Assembly: GCA_017607445.1 (NCBI GenBank)
Contig: JAEVHH010000003.1
Span: 2,976,001-3,040,000, forward strand
Length of the DNA: 64,000 nt
From: Histoplasma ohiense
Lineage: Eukaryota; Ascomycota; Eurotiomycetes; Onygenales; Ajellomycetaceae
Direction of reading: 5' to 3'
This document shows, in pieces, positions 10,496 to 20,895 of this stretch. The notes below the pieces were generated by a model. The model did not search any database. It was not told the DNA's origin and saw only the letters and a program-made list of their open reading frames with translations. A program made the position numbers and the translations under genes. How positions within the stretch are numbered: the first letter of the stretch is position 1; every line of letters starts with the position of its first letter.

Positions 10496-13400
10496 AGCTT
10501 AGTCAATGTATGAGCAATGATAGACAGTGGTTTTCTTCACTACACTCTTATAGACACTCAGCTGGTCAAGAAGCATAAGCTCCAATGTATCCTCTTTTTC
10601 AAATCACATAAGCTCAGTGGATTTGACAGCCTCAGAGGATCCGCCTTCTACAACATAGTAAGATTTAATGTCAATGTAGAAGAACATGAGAAAAAGAATG
10701 TATACATATACAAAATACAAGACCTTGAGTATGATCTAATGCTCAGTCTATCATGGCTCACAGAATTTGAAACCTTGTTGAATGCATGCAACCACTGTCT
10801 TATTTTCTCAGAAGGCAACTGTGTTTACAAGAAGAATGTCAATAGAACCACTGATCTCACCCAGATATCAGCAGAAGCATACAAACTACTAACTCATCAA
10901 GTGCATGAGAAGAAGAACATTCAAGTGTTCACTGCTAGCATGATGAATATCAAAAAAGTGTTAGAAAAGCTAGAACTCAAAGATCTCAAGAAACTGCACA
11001 AAAAACTATCTGAATTGTACAAAGACTTCACAGACATGTTCAATGAAAAAGAAGCTGAAAAGCTTCCTCCTCACCAAGAACCCAGTATAGATCATATGAT
11101 CAAGCTCATCAAGAAGAATGATAAGAACCTGCAATCACTCTGAGATTCTCTCTACAGCATGTCACACAACAAGCTTCTTGTTCTACAAAAAACACTCAAC
11201 AGACTATTGAACAAAGACTTCATTCATGTTAGCAACTCATCCATCACAGCATCTGTACTGTTCACAAAGAAACCAGAAGAAGGCTTACAATTCTGCATTG
11301 ACTATCAAGAACTCAACAAGATTATGTGGAAGGACTGATACCCTCTCCCACTCATCAATGAAACACTCAAATAAGTAGAAAAAGCAAAATGATTTACAAA
11401 GCTTGACATCTCTGCAGCCTTCTATAAGATAAGGATTAATGAAGGTGATGAATGGCTAACCACTTTTCATATGCATTATGAATTATACAAATGGACAGTG
11501 ACCCCTTTTGAATTAGTGAATGCTCTGAGCATGTTTCAGAAATACATTAACTGAGCTCTATGAGATCTGCTTGATGAGATCACCTCAGCATACATGGACA
11601 ATATTCTGATCTTCATCAATGAACCACTCACTGAGTATTGCAAGCACATATGACAAGTGCTTGACCACCTACAAAAAGCCAGACTGCAAGTGGACATTGA
11701 CAAATGCAACTTCAAGATCAAGTCTACAACCTATCTAGAATTCATCATCAAAGCTGAAAAAGGTGTACACATGAATTCTAAGAAGATGGAAGCAATCCTC
11801 AACTGAGAGACATCAGTCTTGATAAAAGGGACTAGAAGCTTTCTAGAATTTGTCAACTTCTATCAAAGATTCATCAAAGACTTTTCTGATATCATACAAT
11901 CACTGATGAATCTGATCTGGAAAGACACTGTGTTTCAATGAACTGATGAAGTGGACACAGCATTCAAAAAGCTGAAGTGTATGTTCACAAACACTCCAAT
12001 GCTGCAATCATTCAATCTGAATAAGCATATGATTCTCAAAACAGACACCTCAGATTATGTAGTAGATGAGACACTGATGCAATATGATAATGAAAATGTT
12101 CTACAACTCTGTGTCTTCATCTTGAAAAAGATATCATCTGCTGAATGCAACTACAAGATCTACAACAAGAAGCTTCTAGCAATCATATAATATCTCAAAG
12201 AATGAGAGTCCAAACTTATGAGTGTTGAAAAGTTTGAGATTGTTATCAATCATAAGAACTTAGAGTACTTCATGATCATTTGTAAGCTCACTGAAAGACA
12301 TATGTGTTGATCATTGTTTCTTAGCCATTTTTTGTTCACAATTCATTATCAATCTGAAGTAGAGAACACTCTTGCAGATGTTCTGTCTCATCAAGAACAA
12401 GATATACCATCTGATGACTTAGACAACAGATGGAAACACTGAGAGCATTGATTAATCAACTCTGCAATCATAGAAAGTCCTACACAATCAGATGAACCCT
12501 GCATACATGTCAACCAGTCTCAAGCTCAAGAACCCTCACTCAAAGAACAATGGAAGCTAGCAGCAGAAGTAGATGAATTCTGACAACAAGCTGCTGAAGC
12601 TGTATGAAACAGAGCACCTTGATTCCCCACAAGTGTATACTCAAGAACAGATATCTCAGCATGTTCAATCAATGATGACAACTGCTTACACTTTTGAGAT
12701 AGATGATGAGTCCCCAATTCAGAATCTCTACAAACACAGATCATGCAAGAAATTCATGACTCACTGATAATCAGACACTCAGAACACAAAATCATGTACA
12801 ACATTGTTGTCTGAGAATTCTACTGATCAGATATGTCAAAAAACATACATCAATTCATACACAACTGTGATCACTGCAGCTCAGTGATGGCATGATGTGA
12901 ACATCAAAAAAAGATGCTGAAGCCTCTATCTGTTCTCAATCAAACTTGGTGTGATATAGCTATCAATTTTGCAGTTTTCTTACTCAAAAGCAGAGGTTCT
13001 ACAAACATTCTAGTCATCATCAACTGACTCAGCAAGAATGTAATACTACAGCCCTGTGACAAGATGAATGCTGAAGTAGTTGCAGATGCCTTCATCAGAA
13101 GCTCATTCTATTGTATGCATAGTCTGCTTTCATTCATTGTGTCAGATAGAGACAGTCAATTCATCAGTGCACTCTGGGCCCATGTATGCCAATTATTAAG
13201 AATCAAATGAAAGTTATCAACAGCATATCACTCAGAGACTGATGGAGCTACTGAGAGAATGATACAAATGATAAAGAACATCCTCTGTAAGTTCTGCAAT
13301 TACACACAAGACAACTGAAGCAACCTGCTGCCACACACTGAGATTGTGATTAACAGTTGAGATTCCACTACAACAGATGTAAGCCCATTCTTTCTTCTAC

Positions 13401-14010
13401 ATGAATATAACTTAGAGATTCTGAACTTCTCCAAGACTCTCTGAGAAACTGTGTACACCCACAGCCTCATACAGACAGCAGAGAACATTGTGAGTAAGCT
13501 GAAGAAAGTCTGTGAATAAGCAGAAGCTTCAATGATCAGTGCTTAGCAAGATTATGAGAATCAAGCAAACATCAGAAGAAGTTCTGCAATCTGATATTAT
13601 GTAGAAGACAAAGTCTGGCTGAATCTCAAAAATATAAGAACAGATCACCCCTCGCATACACTAGATTACCACCACATCAAGTATATGATGAAGGAAGTGC
13701 TAGACACACACAATTATTGACTCAACACCTCATCTGGCATCCACAACATCTTTCATACAAACCTGCTCCAACCCACAGCTGAGGATTCATTCCCCTCACA
13801 GAGAACCTCCAATTGACAGCCACCTGTCATTGTAGGAGAAGACAATGAACTTGAGTGGGAAATCAAAGCAATTCTTGACAATAGAACCAACCACCACCAC
13901 CACAAATACCTTGTCAAATGGGTAGAATACAATCATCCAATCTGGGAACCCACATCTGTCTTGGAGGACACCGCCGCCCTCGACACCTATGAGTCCTCAC
14001 TCATCCTGAT
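10496..14010 (+). pseudogene. Broken pol of family II (copy II-1): protease, RT, RNase H, integrase, chromodomain
   Basis: The protease motif DSG is at about 10523. The longest open stretch, 10517-11143, covers protease and linker. RT runs about 11260-11840, with the catalytic box YMDN (not YMDD) at 11590-11601. RNase H lies at about 11970-12400. Integrase has an HNCDHC zinc end near 12860, first core Asp changed to Asn (IAINFAV, about 12955), second core motif VSDRDSQF near 13140, and third TDGATERM near 13240. A chromodomain (YLVKWVEYNHPIWEP) occupies about 13840-13990 and ends just before the polypurine tract. At least a dozen in-frame stops. Expected role: copying and integration of the element. 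Confidence 0.9.
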
Positions 14011-14022
14011 AGAGGGGGATAA

Positions 14023-14493
14023 TGTGACAGGTTAGCACTTATTAGTAATCAACTTACACAATCAACTCCCCTCCTGCATCCACTCATTTCTGGCTGTTGT
14101 GATCTCACATAATCCTTGATGTTCTTCCACTCCATGCTCTGCACTTGTGTAGTTTCTAATGATTCTTTCACATAGCTCTTAACATTCTTTCACTCCATGC
14201 TCTGCACTCATATAGTCTCTAACAATTCTTTCATGTAGCTCTCAATGATTCCCTCATCTCACATTCTATGCTTGCATAGCTTCTAACAATTCTTACACAT
14301 ACCTCTTAATGTTCTTCTGCTCCACACTCCACTGTGGAGCAGCTTCTGATATTCTTCCACTCTGAACTTTCCTCTATAAGAACCCTCTTTGTACAACCTT
14401 TTCTTCTGATTTCTTTTCTCTTTCTTTCCTTAATCAATTCATAATCTGTAATTAGAATAGTACCAAATCGTTAATCGAAGTACGCCCGTTACA
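14023..14493 (+). repeat. 3' LTR of II-1
   Basis: 471 bp, TGTGACAGG...CCCGTTACA, same length as the 5' LTR and differing mainly by transitions. It keeps CpG in its terminal TACGCCCGTTACA where the 5' LTR has TATGCCCATTACA. Confidence 0.94.
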
Positions 14494-14498
14494 GAATG

Positions 14499-14782
14499 CT
14501 TTGAACATTAACATTTTGCAGAGTGCTGTGACTGCAGCAGTTAGATTCTTTGCTATAAAGATTTGAGAGATTCAACAAGACAGTTCTTCTGAGGCTTCAG
14601 CTGAAACAGTGGTTGATGAGATCTCAGTGATTACATCATCAGTTGTAGCTTTCAAGTCATTGTTGAAATGTTGTGCTTCATCAGTTGAGGAAATCCAGGA
14701 TAATAAGCAGGTTTGCCTTGGTGACAATTTCTCAAATGACACTGATCAAGCTGAGACAGATCTGTTTTTTAATCTCTGAGTG
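14499..14782 (+). CDS. Antisense accessory gene of family I-B, 3' part
   Basis: Continuation of the antisense reading frame after the II-1 insertion. It aligns along its length with the I-A protein (shared SLLKCCASSVEEIQ and TDQAE.DLFFNL). One in-frame TGA at about 14565 falls where I-A has other codons and a stop one residue-block later. It ends at a TGA after LFFNL, tail to tail with the chromodomain end of pol. Differences from I-A are mostly transitions. Function unknown. Confidence 0.62.
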
Positions 14783-14829
14783 GAATAAGTATATTCAGCA
14801 GTCATTGTCATCTTCTTCATTTTTGTTTA

Positions 14830-17800
14830 CTAACTGATTTCTGATAGGTTTTATTAAACTGTTCCAAGTACTTCTGACTGTTCATCAAGTTTTTCTCAGA
14901 TTTCCAAGAATTGTCTGTGTCTGTACAATCTTTTCATTTGACAAGATACTGTGTTTGACTGCAGTACTGATGCTTGTCTAATATAGCTTCAACTTTCCAT
15001 TCCTCTTGTGTGTCTATAATTATCAGTTCTGCTTGTGGGATTTGTCTGTTGTGTGTGTGATATGGTTTGAGAAGGAAAATATGAAATACAGAATGAATTT
15101 CTTTATATTACAGTGTGAGTTTCAGTTTGTACATCTGTGTACTGTGGATATCAATTATTTGGAAGAGACCCAAAAATCAATGATCTAGTTTGAGTGAGGT
15201 TTGCAAGGTGGATATATTTTTTGCACACAGCATTACTCAGTCCTCTATCTTAAAGCTTTTTGATATATGACACTGATCATAATACTTTTTCTCAGTTGCT
15301 TTGACAGCTTTCAGACATTCTCAGATCTTGTTCTCCACTTACTTCATTCATTTCACTTGTTTCATTGTCAATTTTGATGTGTCTGTGCTTGGGGGTTCCA
15401 CATCTATGCGAAGTTCAGTTGGTCGGCTGATCATTGCTTCAGATGATGTCATTTTTATCAATGTGTGGAAGATGTTGTTATATGCTCATTGCATCAGAAG
15501 AATTCATTCTATTCAATTATCTTGCTGATAGCTGCAATATATGCAAAGATAATGTTCAATCATCTGGTTCAATCATTCTGTCTGGCCATTGGTTTGCGGG
15601 TGGAATGCTGTTGATAATTTTTGTTGGACATGGAGCAGATAACACAATGTCAATCAAAACTTGCTATTTATTAATGAATCTCAGTTGCTAATAATATTCA
15701 CAGATAAATCAAAGTTCTTCACAATTCTTCATACAATAATGTCCACAAGTTCTTCTGCATCTAGCTCTGAGAATGTGGGCACAATTATGGCTCATTTGGT
15801 GAATAAATCAACAAATATAACAATAGCATTATAGGTTTGACTTCTCTTTTTATTATCTGGCAGGTCTTCAATAAAGTTCATGCTAATTGTATGTCATTTC
15901 TTATCTGACACTGAATGTGGTTGTAGCAATCTGTACAGCTTGTGCTGTGGTATCTTGATGCATTGACAAACATTGCAAGTTCTCACATATTCTGCAATTT
16001 CATCACTCATATCATGTCACAAGTACTTGTGTTTGATTGCTTTGATGATTTTGTCATGTCCAAAATGGCCACCTTGAGGATCATTGTGGTTCATTTTCAT
16101 TATTTCATGTCTTATGATCTTGTCTTGTGGTATGTAGACTTTATCATCTTTTCTGAGCAGACCATCTTTATCTACTGCTTAGATTGAATAATTATCTACA
16201 CTAGTATCATTCATCTCTAGTCTTCTGTGAAGTTCAGACATGTCAGCATTTCTATTCTGAATCTGCAGTAAGAGTTTGATGATAGATTCAGCTATCTCTT
16301 TGCAATAGACTGTCTCAGACTCAAATATCTTGACAGCTAGAATCTGTGGCATCAGAGTCTCTAGATTTAACTCTGTAACATCTGCAACCTCATTCTCATT
16401 CACAGATGCATTCTTTATTCTGCAGAGGTTGTTGTCATTGATGACTACAGATCTCTTCACTCAACAATTTTCATTAGCTTGCAGATCTTTTCACATCATC
16501 TTGACACATTGATCTAATTTTGTATTTTCTTTTGTCTTTAGTGACTTAAAGATTCTCTTACACAGCTTCTCTTGCAGAGTAGAAAGCTCTGTCAAGAAAG
16601 CTGTGTGTTTTACAAAATCTGAACAACAACTTGATACATCTGCAGGATTATTTTTCTCAGAATGATGCTCTATTTCAAAATCAAACACTGAGAGCATTTT
16701 CATTCAGTGAATCTGATGCTCATTTAGCTGCTTTGTTGTCATGAAGTGCTGAAGATTGACATGGTCAGATAAAACAGTTATTGAGTGCCTGCTATCATGT
16801 AAGTAGTGGTGTCATTGTCTGAAAGCTTCTACAATCAGCAATATTTCTAGATCATATATTTGATAATGTCTTTCTGTTTCTGTGAGCTTTCTAGATCAAA
16901 ATGTGATTGAGTGTCAGTGATCATCATTCATTAATTGTGATATTACTGCAGTGATTGCAACATCAGATCTGTCTGTTTCTATATGGAGTTTTTGCTGTGG
17001 ATCAAAGTGGATCAACAATGGTGCTTTTGTAAAGCATTCTTTTAACTGCAAAATTGTGTGCTTGCAGTTTTTGTCTAACTGAACAGATGCATTATTCTTC
17101 CCTCTTTTCATTTTGTAACCTTTTAACAATTCAGTCAGAGATGCTGTTATTATTGAGAACTTGTATATGAATTGACAATAGAAATTGATGAATTCTAGAA
17201 ATATTTGCAATTTGTTTATAGTTCACAGTTCTGGTCAATCTAGAATTGTGTCAACACAGTGTTTCTCAACAGTAATGCTCTGTGTGGTAACCACAAAACT
17301 CAAAAATCCAATTTCTGTTGTGTGGAATGTACACTTACTAAGTTTGACATATAGTCTCCATCGTCTTAACCGTTCCAGCATGTTCTTAACATGGATGACA
17401 TGTTCATCAAGTGTGTTTGAATAGATTACAATATTGTCAAGATAAGCCACACAATATATGTCTAAAAGGTTGCTGAGGGCTTTGTTGATATAAGATTGGA
17501 AGGTCACAGAGGTATTGGTTAGCTCAAAAGATAAGACTAGATATTCAAAGTGTTCATATTGTGTTTGAAATGCTGTTTTTCATTCATTCTCTGCTCATAT
17601 GTGAATTCTATAATACACATCTCTAAGGTTCAGTTGTGTATATATTTTGGCACCTGCTAATCTATCAAGTATTTCACTTATCAAGGGCAGTGGGTATCGA
17701 TTCTTGACTGTTATTTCATTCAATCTTTGATAATCCACACAAAGACACAGAGTTCCATCTTTCTTGAATGCAAATAATACTGGCATGCCAGCTGGGCTCT

Positions 17801-18420
17801 TGAATGAATGTATCCAATTCTTCTCTAATGTCTTTTCAATATATTCTCAGAGGACAGAGAGTTCTTGAGGTGATAGATTATATATCAGTCAGTATGAGGG
17901 TTCCTTGTCAGATTTGAGCTCTATGGCATGATCATGAGATGCATGTTCTGCATCAGATATGTCTTCTTGAAATACATCAAGATAATCTTTATAATCATCT
18001 GAGATATTTGGCTCAGTTGCTGCACTTGCAGCTTGTAATGATAAGACAGCAAATATAATATTGTCATCATCAATTAGTGTTGCAAATTCTTTAGCAGTAT
18101 TCAGATGCATGTGGTTAATATTCAACACTTTTCTATAGATTCAGCATCTTCACACCCAGTTGATATCAGGGTTCACAGCTTTCAACCACAGCATGCTCAA
18201 AATTACATCATATCTGCTAATGTTGACCTCTTTGAAATGGTGGAATCCTTCTTGGAGGACATGTTTGTCATCAATAATCTTCATTGCAGCTCTTTGTTGT
18301 TCATATGATTTAATCTTATGATTATCAACTGCTTCCACTACTTTTGGTTTATCTTCTGCCTTCAAGAAATATTTTGATGCTCAGACATGGGACATGAAGT
18401 TCACATCTGCGCCAGAATCC
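14830..18420 (-). pseudogene. Broken pol of family I (copy I-B)
   Basis: On the minus strand: protease motif LVDSGADVNFMS near 18420-18385, with a protease-linker ORF to 18150. RT runs about 17880-17180 with the catalytic box YLDN instead of YLDD (about 17450). RNase H is at about 17040-16720 and the linker ORF at 16703-16491. Integrase zinc region and core lie at about 16180-15400 and the chromodomain at about 15000-14860. Stops occur in all parts. The acidic linker ORF at 18128-17889 leads into the DVF..DHAIELKSDKEPSY motif that typically precedes RT in chromoviruses. Confidence 0.87.
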
Positions 18421-18429
18421 ACTAGCATC

Positions 18430-19591
18430 CATGCCATTGACCATTCCACTTCTGTCAGCATCCACATATTCATCACCAATAATTGTTTATCTCACAGTCT
18501 AGTTGTTTGTATTCTCAATGCAGCAGCTGCTTCTACAATTGGAATTGCTGATTTTTTGCTTGTTGAACTTGATTGCACTTTTTGAGATGTAATATCCAAC
18601 AATCATTTGCAATATGACCCTTTTTATGGCAGTGAGAACACTCCTTCATTCAGTTATATTTATCTTTCTTGATTTGTTCAGTTGAATCTGTTTGTTCCTC
18701 TCATTTCCTCTTGTTTTGATGATTGCTAGATTTATCAGAATGATGCTGATTCTCTATGAATATTGCAGATCTTTCTTTGTGAATAGTATGCTGTTGCTTC
18801 AGTATATTTTTCTTGAGAGTCTGTAGAGTTTGAAGCAACTCTTTGTAGTTCTGAGGCTCTTGATTTTGACAGTTGAGTTCTGTGTGTAATATCTTCAATG
18901 TCTTACTATGCAAGTTATCCATTCTTTGTTCTTCACTATATGAGGGTAAGTAGTATTTCCAGTCTTTGAGATATTTAGAGAAATTGTGTATTGATTGCCA
19001 TTCTTGTTGCTTTGCATCTTGAAACTTTTGACTTGTCAATCAGTGCTGGTTCTGTGGATTGTTAATTTGCATTTCTAGATGTGATAACATATCATCAAAA
19101 GTCAACAGTGTTGCTCCTTCATGTCTCTCATATGATGATACAAAATTCAATCATTTCTGCTTAACATGGATGTCAAGATAGAGTTTAGCATCATTTATCT
19201 TGTGTTCTTCCTTTCAATAATATCAGTGGTGGTGTGTAAAGAGAGTCAATATGTGATCTTTATAGTTCTTGAATTCTAACATATTTTTTTCTCAATAATA
19301 GTTCTTAATCTTCAATCTCAGTGGTGTTTCATTATCATCATCTGTATTGTTCACAGATTGATTTTGCAGTGGTTCTGTGGTGATATTCTGGGTTAATTGA
19401 GGCTTGATGAGAGTATCTTCATGAATCTGCACTTTCAATTTGTTGAGCTGCTGTTGTGCATGCAGAATAGCTAATTGCTGCTCTCATTCACAAATTTGAT
19501 CATTCAACTGTTGCAAACACACATTGTGATCATCAGAGGCAGTAGAAGATTCAGGTTGGTTTTCAAGGGATCTTGCACATGTTGAAACCAT
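18430..19591 (-). pseudogene. Broken gag of family I (copy I-B)
   Basis: Start ATG at 19591 (MVSTCARSLENQPESS), then a Gln-rich coiled-coil-like part, a capsid-like middle (longest open stretch 19039-18701), and a zinc knuckle CSHCHKKGHIANDC (C-x2-C-x4-H-x4-C) at about 18652-18610. The protease motif follows directly. Several TGA/TAA stops. Role expected from family: particle protein and RNA packaging. Confidence 0.8.
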
Positions 19592-19696
19592 CTTGTGTGT
19601 TTTAACTAATGTTGCGTGTTTTAACTAACATTGCATGCTTTATTGTAGATGTGCGTAACAACAGACCACTCAAATAAAGTTTAGAGTGATTAGAAT

Positions 19697-19967
19697 TGTA
19701 AGAGATGGTTGTAGATATAAATATGAGAGTAGTGTGAAGTACACATGTAGAATGTTAAGAAGGTAGCAATCTCTATTATTCAAAGCTAATCACTGATCTT
19801 CTAATATCCATGGATATCAGTGAGCATTATATAGGCGACTATCATGCACTACAGCCGCCTATGGTGCCATGCACTATGTCCCTCTTCATTAATTCTGGCG
19901 TGTTCTGTGTTCTTCTATCGCCACATAGCTATTTCCTAATATAGATATCTTCATTGCGTCTATTACA
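19697..19967 (-). repeat. 5' LTR of I-B
   Basis: 271 bp, TGTAAGAG...TATTACA on the plus strand. It retains more CpG than the 3' LTR (for example GGCGAC, GCCGCC, CATTGCG), so the two LTRs have decayed at different sites. Confidence 0.93.
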
Positions 19968-20150
19968 ATGTGATATTTCATCTCTTCTGATTTTTTCATG
20001 CTTATAGCAGCTTCTTCTGAGAAGATATGTGTATATGACATGACATAATTGAGTAGACTGATCAGCAAGTCTGAATACACAGCTGAGAATATATATGAAG
20101 CATGTTTTGAGTCTTTTGAATGTTCTGTAGGTAATACTACAAGCATTTCT
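19968..20150 (-). mobile_element. Family 0-A, middle fragment
   Basis: It starts with the I-B TSD (ATGTG, 19968-19972). It matches 0-B at 58293-58474, the region between protease and RT (on the minus strand EEAAISMKKSEEM). It ends abruptly after CAAGCATTTCT; 0-B continues with ACTCTAGC. About 1.2 kb of family 0 (equivalent to 58475-59702) is missing before 0-A resumes at 48060. Confidence 0.85.
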
Positions 20151-20895
20151 AGCCCGCGTGGCGCAGTTGGTAAGACTGTTACCCAAGGTAGCACTGTTAG
20201 ATGTGCTGTAGGTTCGAATTCTGCCACTGGTAAGGTTTCATTTTGAGCCACTTCTTACCCATGAAGGCCCCTGTGACCAGGGGCCAAGCCTAGTGAGGCA
20301 GTGCTGACAGGGGTGCCGCTTGGCAGTGGTGAGAGTGATGGCTGCTGGAAGTCATGCTCATTAGTGCCAAGCAGCCCCTCTGCCACTAGTGCTGATCTAA
20401 GCAAGATTCAATGATTACAGAGGGTTGAGTATAGAGTGCTTATATATACTAGCATCTGCCAAGACCCCCAGCAACTAGAGGGCCACTTCAACAACAGAGA
20501 ATGATTTTAAAAACCATCTGATTAGCTGTCTCATCAGAGAGGTAGTAGTAAGCCAAGCAGAATATTCTGATAGACACTTTATTCTCAGAGCCCACTAGTG
20601 GTCATCTAACACTATTAGTGGGTAATTTGAATGGGGTAAGTCTATGATTAGTCTCTTACACAGAGCAAGGCCATGACAGCTGATTGATAGATCAAGAGGG
20701 CAATGAGCTGAGATCAGCAACTGAAAGCTCTGAGCTATGGTGATGTCTAGAGTGGGCAGTAGTGCTTAACTAGAACCCCCACTGAAAACCCCAGAACTAG
20801 TTAAAGCGGCCTGAGAGAATGGACACAGTGATCGGTTGATTATAGAGGTAAATGTAACTAGCTTAAGATGCATTCTGCGTGGAGTAGTCATGTAG
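20151..20895 (+). ncRNA. Structured non-coding segment headed by the tRNA-like sequence
   Basis: About 745 bp without a convincing ORF. It is richer in GC and CpG than its surroundings and unlike any other sequence in the window. It is a chain of hairpins: GGCCCCTG/CAGGGGCC (20266-20285, 4-nt loop); a long imperfect stem between about 20307-20324 and 20373-20390; CCCACTA/TAGTGGG (20591-20622); TTAACTAG/CTAGTTAA (20766-20804). With internal pol III boxes at its start it could be a SINE or a structured RNA gene. No TSD is seen; it lies between family 0 and a 5'-truncated LINE. Confidence 0.42.
20152..20232 (+). tRNA. Degenerate tRNA-Leu(CAA)-like sequence
   Basis: 81 nt. A box TGGCGCAGTTGG at 20159-20170 and B box GGTTCGAATTC at 20211-20221. 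The T arm has stem GTAGG/TCTGC around loop TTCGAAT. The anticodon arm has TGTTA/TAGCA around a 7-nt loop CCCAAGG, giving CAA as anticodon (but C33 where U is invariant). The region between anticodon and T arms is long, fitting class II tRNA (Leu). The acceptor stem has 5 of 7 pairs and the D stem is poor. So this is a decayed tRNA or, more likely, a tRNA-derived head of a SINE-like element. Confidence 0.55.

Larger units (their letters stand above)
8551..14493 (+). mobile_element. Ty3/Gypsy chromovirus family II, copy II-1, complete
   Basis: 5,943 bp with two 471-bp LTRs, TSD GAATG, structured leader, gag, protease, RT, RNase H, integrase, chromodomain, then a polypurine tract (AGAGGGGGATAA, about 14011-14022). 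Inserted in the antisense gene of I-B. It is the best-preserved family II copy and serves as the reference for the others, but both gag and pol contain many stops. Confidence 0.95.
6876..19967 (-). mobile_element. Ty3/Gypsy family I, copy I-B, complete but split by II-1
   Basis: Complete minus-strand element with two 271-bp LTRs and matching ATGTG TSDs. Without the nested II-1 copy (8551-14493 plus one 5-bp TSD) it is about 7,144 bp. Order on the minus strand: 5' LTR, gag with CCHC knuckle, protease, RT, RNase H, integrase, chromodomain, antisense gene region, polypurine tract, 3' LTR. The two LTRs differ by about 22 transitions and no transversion or indel in my hand alignment (about 8%), so they have been heavily mutated since insertion. 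Confidence 0.93.

Noticed and set aside
20403..20560. Hammerhead-type ribozyme (CTGATGAG on the minus strand near 20542).
   Set aside because: The required GAAA box and flanking stems were not found at suitable spacing.
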